Shown: in pieces, positions 28,559 through 36,111 of the stretch | Position numbering within the stretch: the first letter of the stretch is position 1 | How the letters are laid out: every line of letters begins with the position of its first letter | Assembly (NCBI GenBank): GCA_016936115.1 | Contig: JAFGPQ010000058.1 | Location: 1 to 41,804, forward strand | DNA length: 41,804 nucleotides | Source of the DNA: Spirochaetales bacterium | Lineage (GTDB): Bacteria > Spirochaetota > Spirochaetia > DSM-2461 | Direction: 5' to 3' | Translations under genes and position numbers: made by a program | Notes under the pieces: generated by a model | What the model was told of the DNA's origin: nothing | Database searches by the model: none | Seen by the model: only the letters and a program-made list of their open reading frames with translations

Positions 28559-28672
28559 ATGAAGGTTAGAGCAAGTGTAAAACCCATTTGTGACAAATGT
28601 AAAGTTATCAGAAGGAACGGCGTTCTTAGAATCGTCTGTACAAATCCCAAACATAAACAAAGACAGAAGTAG
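28559..28672 (+). CDS. rpmJ: 50S ribosomal protein L36
   Basis: A 37-residue L36, the smallest large-subunit protein. It starts [19 protein letters not shown] and has the C-X2-C ... C-X4-H zinc site (Cys11, Cys14, Cys27 and the His near residue 32), so it is the C+ type. AGGAG and AGAGG stretches precede the ATG. It is ten bases before rpsM. Confidence 0.96.
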   Translation: MKVRASVKPICDKCKVIRRNGVLRIVCTNPKHKQRQK

Positions 28673-28682
28673 GAGGGGATAA

Positions 28683-29048
28683 GTGGCTCGTATTGCTGGT
28701 ATTGACCTGCCTAATAAACATGCAGAAATCGCGTTGACATATATTTTCGGAATTGGTAGAACTTCCGCAAAAGAGATATGTGTAAAGACCGGTGTTGATC
28801 CCGAAAAGAGGATGAATGACCTCAGCGCTGAAGAAGTTAATGAATTAAGAAAGGTCATTGAAAATGAGTACAAGGTAGAAGGTCGTCTGAGATCCGAAAC
28901 TGCCCTGAATATCAAACGGTTGATGGATATCGGCTGTTATCGCGGTCTGAGACATAGAAGAGGCTTGCCCGTTAACGGTCAGAGAACCAAAACGAATGCC
29001 CGTACTCGCAAGGGTAAGGCCAAGACCGTAGCTAAAAAGAAGAAGTAG
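28683..29048 (+). CDS. rpsM: 30S ribosomal protein S13
   Basis: A 121-residue S13 of the small-subunit head that contacts the large subunit and P-site tRNA. It starts [22 protein letters not shown], contains the helix-two-turn-helix region and ends with [22 protein letters not shown] and a Lys-rich tail. The start is GTG at 28683 after GGAGGGG. rpsK follows after 18 bases. Confidence 0.97.
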   Translation: MARIAGIDLPNKHAEIALTYIFGIGRTSAKEICVKTGVDPEKRMNDLSAEEVNELRKVIENEYKVEGRLRSETALNIKRLMDIGCYRGLRHRRGLPVNGQRTKTNARTRKGKAKTVAKKKK

Positions 29049-29066
29049 TGAGCGGAGGAAATAGAA

Positions 29067-29447
29067 TTGGCTAAAACAAAGAAAAGAAAAGAGAAAAAGA
29101 CAGTATTTGAAGGTAATGTCTATATTCAGGCTACCTTCAACAATACTATCGTAACCGTTACCGATCTCAAGGGAAATACCATTTCCTGGAGCAGTGCCGG
29201 TTCTCTCGGTTTCAAGGGTGCTAAGAAATCTACTCCCTATGCTGCTCAGACAACAGCCGAGACCGCAACAAGCAGAGCAAGAGATTACGGTCTTAAAGAG
29301 GTTAACGTATTCGTAAAAGGCCCCGGAATGGGCCGCGAGTCTGCTATTCGCTCCCTGGGAGCCATGGGCCTGCAGGTAAAGAGCATTAAGGATATTACTC
29401 CCATTCCCCACAATGGTTGTCGTCCTAAGAAGAGTAGAAGAGTTTAA
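29067..29447 (+). CDS. rpsK: 30S ribosomal protein S11
   Basis: A 126-residue S11 of the small-subunit platform. Typical segments are [40 protein letters not shown] and the C-terminal [17 protein letters not shown]. The start codon is TTG at 29067, supported by GGAGGA upstream and by agreement with the usual N-terminus. rpsD, normally next, is absent, and rpoA follows after 20 bases. Confidence 0.96.
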   Translation: MAKTKKRKEKKTVFEGNVYIQATFNNTIVTVTDLKGNTISWSSAGSLGFKGAKKSTPYAAQTTAETATSRARDYGLKEVNVFVKGPGMGRESAIRSLGAMGLQVKSIKDITPIPHNGCRPKKSRRV

Positions 29448-29467
29448 TCCAGGTTAAAGGAGTTACA

Positions 29468-30508
29468 ATGGCACGAAAAAATCTCCTCAAGGGTTTCAAA
29501 AGACCCAAGGGAATTACCTTCGAACATAAGGAAGAAGATACTTCATACGGTAAGTTCACAGCTTATCCTTTTGAGAGAGGGTATGGTAATACAGTAGGTA
29601 ATACCTTAAGGCGTGTTCTCCTTTCTTCTATTCAGGGATATGCTATTTCTGCGATTCGTGTAACCGCCTATGCGGAAGACGGATCATCCCATGTGGTTTC
29701 CAATGAGTTTGAACCCATTCCTCACTGTGTCGAGGATACTCCCGAGATTATCGCTAATCTCAAGGCTCTGAAGTTGAATCTTCCCGAGGACGTGGAAGAG
29801 ATGACTATCAATATCGAGTGCAAGGGACAGAAAGAGGTAACCGGTGCGGATTTTGAGAAAAATGGCGTAGAGGTTGTCAATGGAGACCATCATATTTGTA
29901 CCCTCATGGAGGGGGCAAATATTGATATGGAAGTTCAGATCGATCTCGGCCGGGGTTATGTTCCCGCAGAGCTTCATGAGAAGTATATAGAAACTATCGG
30001 GACTATTCCCGTGGATTCCATATATTCTCCCATCACGAAAGTGAAGTACACCGTTGAGAATACAAGGGTGGGGCAGAGATCCGATTACGACAAGCTGATT
30101 CTGGAAGTCTGGACCGACGGATCTATCTCCCCGGAGAATGCTCTGGCTGAAGCTTCAAAGATTGCCAAGGATCACTTCACCGTTTTCATCAACTTTGATG
30201 AGGACAGTGTTATCGGTGACGAGGAAGTCGACGAGGAAGAGGAAAAGATACGACAGCTTCTGGACACTCCCGTAGAAGAACTTGAACTTTCCGTAAGATC
30301 AAGCAATTGTCTTAAAAATGCCAACATAAGGACAATTGGTGACCTGACCAGAAAAACGGAAGATGAAATTGCCAAGACCAGAAATTTCGGAAAGAAATCA
30401 CTGACCGAAATCAAAGAACGGTTAAAGGAATGGAACCTGAGTTTAGGAATGGTCGATTATAGCGTTCTGAAGAACTCTATAAAATTGGAAAAGAAGAAGG
30501 AAGAGTAA
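29468..30508 (+). CDS. rpoA: DNA-directed RNA polymerase subunit alpha
   Basis: A 346-residue alpha subunit. The N-terminal dimerisation domain includes [25 protein letters not shown] (about residues 31-55) and [12 protein letters not shown]. An acidic linker ([10 protein letters not shown], near residues 254-263) leads to the C-terminal DNA- and activator-binding domain with [16 protein letters not shown] and [23 protein letters not shown] precedes the ATG. It is slightly longer than the usual 320-330 residues because of the linker and Lys-rich tail. Confidence 0.98.
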   Translation: MARKNLLKGFKRPKGITFEHKEEDTSYGKFTAYPFERGYGNTVGNTLRRVLLSSIQGYAISAIRVTAYAEDGSSHVVSNEFEPIPHCVEDTPEIIANLKALKLNLPEDVEEMTINIECKGQKEVTGADFEKNGVEVVNGDHHICTLMEGANIDMEVQIDLGRGYVPAELHEKYIETIGTIPVDSIYSPITKVKYTVENTRVGQRSDYDKLILEVWTDGSISPENALAEASKIAKDHFTVFINFDEDSVIGDEEVDEEEEKIRQLLDTPVEELELSVRSSNCLKNANIRTIGDLTRKTEDEIAKTRNFGKKSLTEIKERLKEWNLSLGMVDYSVLKNSIKLEKKKEE

Positions 30509-30509
30509 G

Positions 30510-31043
30510 ATGCATAATAGAATTGGATTTAACCGTTTGGGCCGGAAATCAAGTCATAGAAAAGCTCTTGAAAGGAACATGGTTACTTCTCTTCTTAAGT
30601 ATGAGAGAGTAAAAACCACTAAGGCAAAGGCTCGTGAAATCCGCAGAACCGCCGAGAAGATGATTACCCGGGCAAAAGTTGACTCTGTTCACAACAGAAG
30701 AATTGTTGCCAAAACGGTACAGGAAAAGGATGTTCTGAACAAACTGTTCGTAGAGATCGCTCCTAAATTCAAGGAGAGACCCGGCGGATACACCAGAATC
30801 CTTAAAATCGGCGCCAGAAAGGGTGACGCAGCCGATATGGTTATTCTCGAGTTAGTCGAAGAAGAACTGAAGGCTGCTCCTAAAAAGGCTAAGAAGAAAG
30901 CCGCCCCCAAAAAGGCTGCTCCTAAAGCAGAGGAAAAGGTAGAAGAGAAGGCTGCAGAAGAAGCCCCTGTCGCTGAAGCTCCCGCTGCTGAAGAAGCCGC
31001 CTCAACCGCAGAAGCTCCTGCAGAAGAGAAAACTGAAGAGTAG
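30510..31043 (+). CDS. rplQ: 50S ribosomal protein L17 with long acidic/basic tail
   Basis: A 177-residue L17. Residues 1 to about 118 are the normal protein ([43 protein letters not shown] and [19 protein letters not shown]). The last 60 or so residues are a low-complexity tail, first Lys/Ala/Pro-rich and then Glu/Ala/Pro-rich, ending EEKTEE. Most L17 proteins stop near 115-130 residues. Last gene of the alpha cluster, followed by two hairpins. Confidence 0.95.
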   Translation: MHNRIGFNRLGRKSSHRKALERNMVTSLLKYERVKTTKAKAREIRRTAEKMITRAKVDSVHNRRIVAKTVQEKDVLNKLFVEIAPKFKERPGGYTRILKIGARKGDAADMVILELVEEELKAAPKKAKKKAAPKKAAPKAEEKVEEKAAEEAPVAEAPAAEEAASTAEAPAEEKTEE

Positions 31044-31064
31044 GGGAACACCCTTTACTGCGAT

Positions 31065-31109
31065 ACCGGATTAATAGTTAAGTTGAAATAACTAATTCTA
31101 AAATCCGGT
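31065..31109 (+). promoter_or_regulatory. two-part hairpin downstream of rplQ
   Basis: ACCGGATT (31065-31072) pairs exactly with AATCCGGT (31102-31109), and inside it TAGTTA (31075-31080) pairs exactly with TAACTA (31089-31094), leaving an 8-base loop. There is no T run, so it is more likely an mRNA 3'-end stability or processing structure than a terminator. The true terminator follows 20 bases later. Confidence 0.6.
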
Positions 31110-31128
31110 GGACAATATGTCGATACTG

Positions 31129-31162
31129 AATAGGAAGGACTTTAGTTCTTCCTATTTTTTTT
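31129..31162 (+). terminator. strong intrinsic terminator of the S10-spc-alpha operon
   Basis: AATAGGAAGGAC (31129-31140) pairs with GTTCTTCCTATT (31145-31156; one G-T pair) across a TTTA loop, followed by an eight-T run (31155-31162). It ends the ribosomal block, but the next gene's ribosome binding site starts only eight bases after the T run. Confidence 0.9.
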
Positions 31163-31179
31163 GTTTCCACAGGAGAGGC

Positions 31180-33678
31180 ATGCGAATTTCAGTAAAGATC
31201 TCAGTCAGTTTTTTTCTCACTTTACTGATCTCTTCGGCCGTATTCTTTCTTTCCGGAGCGGGTATTTTTAAAGGGGTGGAGCTCCGGCTCTACCGGCAGT
31301 CGGTTATCAACAGAAAAATTGGACTGTTACAATACTCCGATGACCTTTTACAGGAATATCAGCGAAACCTGATTGAGAAGTCTTCCCTTTTCATACAATC
31401 GGGCTCCTTCGGTAACGTCTACGGTGTGGACCAGTCCGATTCGGACATAGTAGAGCGGGATAAACTGATTCAAAAACTGCGCCGGGAACTTCCCGGTTTT
31501 CAGTTGCTTCAGATTATCGACAGCGATAAGCAAAGGCTCCATTACAGTTCCTATGACAGGGATGTGCAGTTACGAAATAATCAGAAACTGGTCTATAAGA
31601 ACTGGGGCATACTGGACTCCTATCTTCCCGATATTGTCCTATATGATACGGAGGAATCCGCCAAAATACCTTTTTATCTGTATTGGGATGAAGAAAGAAA
31701 TGTTTTTATCTTTTCTCTGCCTGCCTATGATAATTACGGACTCTTTCGGGGAACTGCCCTGTTTACATTCACCCTGGAGGGGATAAAGCAGGATTTCATA
31801 TCTTCCGGTATTATCTCCGATCCCAGCATGATCAGGATTGTCGGAAGAAACGGATTGGTGCTGGGGCTTCCGGAGGAGTTATTCGACGGGACTAGAGGCG
31901 CTATCCTGGAAAACTGGAATAAGGATATTAAGGATCTGATCATCCCTCTCATGGAGGATGAAGCTCAGAGCCGGTTCAGTTTGCTCTCCTACTCGGGGAT
32001 GGAACAGTGGGGCCTGGTCGTCAGGGATTCTGATTTTACCTTGCCCGATATCCTGCAGCTGCTTTTCTATGTTGTCTTCTTCATAACACTCTTCCTTCTC
32101 TTCCTTCTGGTTCTGAGTTTCCGGCAGGACCGGATTGTCGCACTTAACGAGCGGCTTAAGAAATTTCAGTTGAATTTTCTTAAGAGCTGGCTTGAGAACA
32201 GAGAAAAAATCGAATGGGAAGCTTGGGACAGGGAGCTTCAATCCCGTAAGAGTGAGTATTACAGGGAATTCAAGAATTCCCTGAAATTACGGGGAGAAAA
32301 CAGCGAGATAGATTCCCTGTTGGAAAAGAACTGGAATGAGATTATTGAAATCCTGGCCATTTACCATAATAAACAAAATGAGGATAGAAGGAATTCCGGA
32401 ATAAATCCGGAGGAGTTGGAAAAACTCATTAAAAAAGCTCTTGAATCCATTCAGTTTACTCAGGCACCGGTAGCCCCTGCTCCCCGGGCAAAAGCAAAAG
32501 CGACGCCCCCCCCCCCTGCTTCGGACAATCCCTTCGCCGGTATGAAACCTGTTGAGGTGAAGACTGAAGACAGTATGGACGAAGTGGAAGAGCTCGACGA
32601 AGTGGAAGAGCTCGACGAAGTGGAAGAGCTCGACGAAATGGAAGAACTCGACGAAGTGGAAGAACTCGACGAAGTGGAAGAACTCGACGAAGTGGAAGAA
32701 CTCGACGAAGTGGAAGAGCTCGACGAAGTGGAAGAGCTCGACGAAGTGGAGGAGCTCGACGAAGTGGAAGAGTTAGAGGTATACGGGGAGCTGACTCCCG
32801 AGGATATTCCTCTGAAATCTGATATAATGGATGAGTTGCCCCTTGCTGAAGCGGCGGAGGAAGTTGAGATACTGGAGAGCGGTACTGATTTGTCCAGAGG
32901 TAAAAAGGTAGCGTGGGAAGGAAGTGATGGTATGGCTCATAAAGAATTAGACGGTGATCTTGTACCCCTTGAAGATGAATTGGATGAGATGGATGAGCTG
33001 GAGGAATTGGAAGAACTGGTTGATGAAGAGGAAGCGGTTCAATTCCTTCTAAGTATGGAAGAGCTTATGCGGGAAGGTGAGAAATCACACTCTTCAGATA
33101 TTTCGGGGGAGCCGGGGGCCAGGGAAAATGTCACCCGGGAATTCGGTATGGATTCCCTCATTACGGTCAAATCGGAAGGTCTTTTTCCCGATGTCAGCTT
33201 CGAAGAGGATGGATTTCTGTTCACCGATACGGGAATCTCCCAACTGCCTCCTACGGCCAATGGTTTTGACTTTGATGCCATAAGAAAGGGCTATGTGGAA
33301 AATGAGAAAGGGGCCTACCGCGCCCTCCTGGACTATTCCCGTCATGTGGATGCCCAGTGTGCCGTTATAATCGCTCCCGATGATAAGGGATACCGATCTC
33401 TCCTGTCTATTGGAATGAACCGCAATCCAGATGATTCTCTCTTTGATCTGGATTCAGAGATTAGCAGTGAGTACCTTATGAAGAGAAGGATCATTGGTAT
33501 CGACGGGGCGAAAAAGAGTCCCCTCCTTGGTGAAAAATGGGACTGGATTGCCTTCAAATATGTCAATTCCCTGCTGTTCATGCCCCTCATTTACCGGGGA
33601 AAAGATGCCTACCTCATGCTGGGGTTCAAAGAAAAAAGCTCTAATCCGGTAGACTTTTTCTCCCTTCAGAAACTCTAG
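31180..33678 (+). CDS. uncharacterised membrane sensor-like protein with acidic repeats and GAF-like C-terminus
   Basis: An 832-residue protein that I do not recognise as a named family. A first transmembrane segment at about residues 7-27 and a second at about 291-315 bracket some 260 residues that should lie outside the cytoplasm, in the layout of Cache-type sensors. A charged helical region (about 316-420) follows, then a Pro-rich linker with an 11-C DNA tract (residues 443-446), eleven DEVEEL-type repeats (467-532), more acidic sequence, and a folded C-terminus (about 697-832) whose pattern resembles a GAF domain. There is no kinase, HAMP, cyclase or methyl-accepting motif. The ATG at 31180 is chosen for its AGGAG site and because upstream in-frame sequence lies in the terminator hairpin. 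rny follows with its own promoter. Confidence 0.75.
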   Translation: MRISVKISVSFFLTLLISSAVFFLSGAGIFKGVELRLYRQSVINRKIGLLQYSDDLLQEYQRNLIEKSSLFIQSGSFGNVYGVDQSDSDIVERDKLIQKLRRELPGFQLLQIIDSDKQRLHYSSYDRDVQLRNNQKLVYKNWGILDSYLPDIVLYDTEESAKIPFYLYWDEERNVFIFSLPAYDNYGLFRGTALFTFTLEGIKQDFISSGIISDPSMIRIVGRNGLVLGLPEELFDGTRGAILENWNKDIKDLIIPLMEDEAQSRFSLLSYSGMEQWGLVVRDSDFTLPDILQLLFYVVFFITLFLLFLLVLSFRQDRIVALNERLKKFQLNFLKSWLENREKIEWEAWDRELQSRKSEYYREFKNSLKLRGENSEIDSLLEKNWNEIIEILAIYHNKQNEDRRNSGINPEELEKLIKKALESIQFTQAPVAPAPRAKAKATPPPPASDNPFAGMKPVEVKTEDSMDEVEELDEVEELDEVEELDEMEELDEVEELDEVEELDEVEELDEVEELDEVEELDEVEELDEVEELEVYGELTPEDIPLKSDIMDELPLAEAAEEVEILESGTDLSRGKKVAWEGSDGMAHKELDGDLVPLEDELDEMDELEELEELVDEEEAVQFLLSMEELMREGEKSHSSDISGEPGARENVTREFGMDSLITVKSEGLFPDVSFEEDGFLFTDTGISQLPPTANGFDFDAIRKGYVENEKGAYRALLDYSRHVDAQCAVIIAPDDKGYRSLLSIGMNRNPDDSLFDLDSEISSEYLMKRRIIGIDGAKKSPLLGEKWDWIAFKYVNSLLFMPLIYRGKDAYLMLGFKEKSSNPVDFFSLQKL
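32506..32516 (+). repeat. 11-C homopolymer inside the coding sequence
   Basis: Eleven consecutive C residues encode most of a four-Pro stretch in the 832-residue membrane protein. Tracts of this length are prone to slipped-strand changes, and a gain or loss of one base would shift the frame before the repeats and C-terminal domain. Confidence 0.9.
32578..32775 (+). repeat. eleven tandem 18-bp coding repeats (DEVEEL)
   Basis: Eleven in-frame copies of an 18-bp unit (consensus GACGAAGTGGAAGAGCTC) encode DEVEEL, with one DEMEEL at copy 4. Copies 1-3, 8 and 9 are identical and copies 5-7 share GAACTC, which suggests recent duplication of blocks. Because 18 is divisible by three, copy-number change keeps the frame and only alters linker length and charge. 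Confidence 0.97.
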
Positions 33679-33720
33679 GCGCCTCCTGTGCAATTCCCTT
33701 CATAGTAAAAAAAACCTTTC

Positions 33721-33748
33721 TTGACAAAGGTAGATTTACCTATATAAT
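33721..33748 (+). promoter_or_regulatory. consensus sigma70 promoter for rny, with overlapping dyads
   Basis: TTGACA (33721-33726) and TATAAT (33743-33748) both match consensus exactly, with a 16-base spacer. Two short inverted repeats overlap it. ACCTTT/AAAGGT (33714-33719 with 33726-33731) straddles the -35 box and AGGTA/TACCT (33728-33732 with 33737-33741) fills the spacer. Transcription should start near 33755, about 24 bases before the rny ATG. Confidence 0.85.
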
Positions 33749-33778
33749 AGTTGTAATATCGTTTATTAGGGGGAATTT

Positions 33779-35311
33779 ATGTCGCCTGCATTAGTGACTA
33801 CGATCCTTTCCCTCACCGGTGTTGCATTAGGTTGGCTAATTAGATGGATATATTCCCGTTATCAATTGTCTTCTTCGGAGCAGAGAGCTGCCAGATTAAG
33901 ACAGGACGCGGTGACGGAAGCGGAAAGGGAGAAGAAAAGCCTTCTTCTGGAAGCTCAAGACCAGATAATGAGAGAGCGTCGCCAGTTTGACAAGGAACTG
34001 AGGGACAGACGCACCGATCTTCAGCGGTTTGAGAAAAGGGTACAGCAGAAAGAGGACAATCTTGAGCAGAAGTCTCAGGACCTCGAAAAAGCCCAGAAAC
34101 GTATTTCTGAAAGCGAAAAAGAGTTAGAACAGAATCATCAGGACCTGAAGGATCAGGAACTAAAGCTCAGAACCGAACTGGAAAGAATTTCCGGTTTGAC
34201 TCAGGAAGAGGCAAAGAAGCTTATCATTGCCAATCTTGAGAACGATGCCAAGCATGACGCCCAGGCTCTGATCAATAAGATCGAAGCGGAAGCCCAGCTG
34301 ACAGCGGACAAAAAAGCCCGTGATGTTCTTATTACGACGATTCAGAGACTGGCAACGGACATCAGTTCGGAGATTACCGTGACTTCGGTTAGTCTGCCGA
34401 ATGATGAGATGAAGGGAAGAATTATCGGCCGGGAAGGCCGGAATATCAGAACTCTGGAAACTTTGACCGGTGTGGATATCATTATCGATGATACGCCGGA
34501 AGCGGTGGTTATCTCCTGTTTTGATCCGATCAGAAAGGTTATTGCCAAGATCGCCCTGGAAAGGCTTGTTTCAGACGGACGGATTCACCCGGCCCGTATC
34601 GAAGAAGTGGTTCAGCGCGTGGCCAAAGAGATCGGTCAGACGATTTTCGAGGAGGGGGAGAAGGTCCTTTTCGATCTGGGGATACACGATGTGAAGCCCG
34701 ACGGCGTACAGGCTCTCGGACGGCTTCATTTCAGAACCAGCTACGGACAGAATGTGCTTACCCACTCCAAGGAAGTAGCTGTTATGGCCGGAATGATCGC
34801 CGCCGAAATCGGTGCGGACGTGGTGACGGCTAAAAGAGCGGCCCTGCTCCATGATATCGGAAAGGGTCTGGAAACGGATGGGGAAGGCAATCACGCCGAA
34901 GTGGGTGCGGAACTGTGCCGACGGATGGGAGAGTCTCCCGCTGTTGTCAACGGTGTCGGTTCCCATCATAACGATATCCGTCCCGAAAGCGTGGAAGCGG
35001 TTATCGTTCAGATCGCCGATGCTATTTCCGCCGCCCGCCCCGGTGCCCGCCGTGAGACAATGGACAACTACATCAAGCGCCTGGAGAATCTGGAGAAGAT
35101 CGCCATGAGCTTTAACGGAGTTGAGAAGGTGTTTGCCGTACAGGCCGGACGTGAACTGCGCATCATGGTGGATCACGAAAGAGTCAACGACGGTAAGGCG
35201 AAAGAGCTGGCTAAGGATATTGCCAAGAAAATCGAAGATGAGCTGAAGTACCCCGGAAAGATTCGGGTTACCATCATTAGAGAAACCCGGGTAGTGGAAT
35301 ACGCCCGGTAA
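33779..35311 (+). CDS. rny: ribonuclease Y
   Basis: A 510-residue RNase Y, a membrane-anchored endoribonuclease that starts mRNA decay. An N-terminal transmembrane segment (about residues 4-20) is followed by a long charged coiled coil (about 30-165), a KH domain with GRIIGREGRNIRTLE (about 213-227), and an HD domain with the metal-binding His358-Asp359 pair in LLHDIGKG and VGSHHNDIRPES further on. The conserved C-terminal IRVTIIRETRVVEYAR completes the family. AGGGGG precedes the ATG. It is the first gene of rny-ymdB-tlyA. Confidence 0.97.
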   Translation: MSPALVTTILSLTGVALGWLIRWIYSRYQLSSSEQRAARLRQDAVTEAEREKKSLLLEAQDQIMRERRQFDKELRDRRTDLQRFEKRVQQKEDNLEQKSQDLEKAQKRISESEKELEQNHQDLKDQELKLRTELERISGLTQEEAKKLIIANLENDAKHDAQALINKIEAEAQLTADKKARDVLITTIQRLATDISSEITVTSVSLPNDEMKGRIIGREGRNIRTLETLTGVDIIIDDTPEAVVISCFDPIRKVIAKIALERLVSDGRIHPARIEEVVQRVAKEIGQTIFEEGEKVLFDLGIHDVKPDGVQALGRLHFRTSYGQNVLTHSKEVAVMAGMIAAEIGADVVTAKRAALLHDIGKGLETDGEGNHAEVGAELCRRMGESPAVVNGVGSHHNDIRPESVEAVIVQIADAISAARPGARRETMDNYIKRLENLEKIAMSFNGVEKVFAVQAGRELRIMVDHERVNDGKAKELAKDIAKKIEDELKYPGKIRVTIIRETRVVEYAR

Positions 35312-35324
35312 ATAGGATTTTCCT

Positions 35325-36107
35325 ATGAATGAAATAAGAGTTCTGATTCTCGGAGATGTCGTGGGACAGCCGGGATGCAGGGCTCTTTTTTTCAGTCTTG
35401 ACCGGCTGAAGAAAGAGTACCGCCCCGATCATGTTATCGTCAACGGGGAGAATGCCGCCGACGGCTTCGGGATTTTGCCAGAGCAGGTGGATCAGTTTTT
35501 TTCCCGGGGGATCGATATCATTTCATCGGGGAATCATATCTGGCAGAAGCGGGAGATCCTGCCTTACCTGGACAGCCAGGACCGGCTTCTGAGGCCGGTA
35601 AATTACCCCTCCGAAACACCGGGACACGGCTGGTGCCTGGCCGGAGAGGGGGATAAACGCATCGCCATGGTGAACATTCAGGGCCGCACCCGCATGGGAA
35701 GTTCGCTGGATTCTCCCTTCAAGGTGATGAAGAAGATACTCCCGGCTATTAAGAAGGATACCAACCGGATAATTGTGGATTTCCACGCGGAGGACCCGGC
35801 GGAGAAAGAAGCCTTGGCAGCCTATCTGGACGGGGAGGTTTCCGCCGTTGTGGGAACCCATACCCATGTGCAGACCGCCGATGAGCGTATCTGGGAGAAG
35901 GGGACCGGCTATATTACCGATATCGGGTACATCGGCGTGAAGAACAGCGTCATTGGTACCGATCCGGACTTGTCCGTGCGCCGGGCCCAGACGCAGATGC
36001 CCTTGAAGAGCGAGATTATCGAAGGGGATACGGTTCTGCACGGGGTTCTTTTGGTTCTTGACGGCGAATCGGGCCGTACCACCGGAATCGAGCGGATAAG
36101 GATCTGA
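35325..36107 (+). CDS. ymdB: YmdB-family metallophosphoesterase (2',3'-cyclic nucleotide phosphodiesterase-like)
   Basis: A 260-residue calcineurin-like phosphoesterase of the family typified by B. subtilis YmdB. The metal-site motifs appear in order: ILGDVVGQPG near residues 7-16, NGENAADGFG near 40-49, SSGNHIW, VDFHAE and GTHTHVQTADERI. YmdB hydrolyses 2',3'-cyclic nucleotides in vitro and affects RNA levels and biofilm choice in B. subtilis; the role here is inferred. It lies 13 bases after rny, a pairing also seen in Firmicutes, and four bases before tlyA. Confidence 0.92.
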   Translation: MNEIRVLILGDVVGQPGCRALFFSLDRLKKEYRPDHVIVNGENAADGFGILPEQVDQFFSRGIDIISSGNHIWQKREILPYLDSQDRLLRPVNYPSETPGHGWCLAGEGDKRIAMVNIQGRTRMGSSLDSPFKVMKKILPAIKKDTNRIIVDFHAEDPAEKEALAAYLDGEVSAVVGTHTHVQTADERIWEKGTGYITDIGYIGVKNSVIGTDPDLSVRRAQTQMPLKSEIIEGDTVLHGVLLVLDGESGRTTGIERIRI

Positions 36108-36111
36108 GCCT

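Noticed and set aside
31108-31179. Longer start for the 832-residue protein
   Set aside because: The extra 24 codons run through the terminator hairpin and T run and lack a ribosome binding site; ATG 31180 has AGGAG just upstream and begins with a membrane segment.
32578-32775. Tandem repeats considered as a CRISPR array
   Set aside because: Units are directly adjacent without spacers, in frame and inside a long gene, so they are a coding minisatellite.
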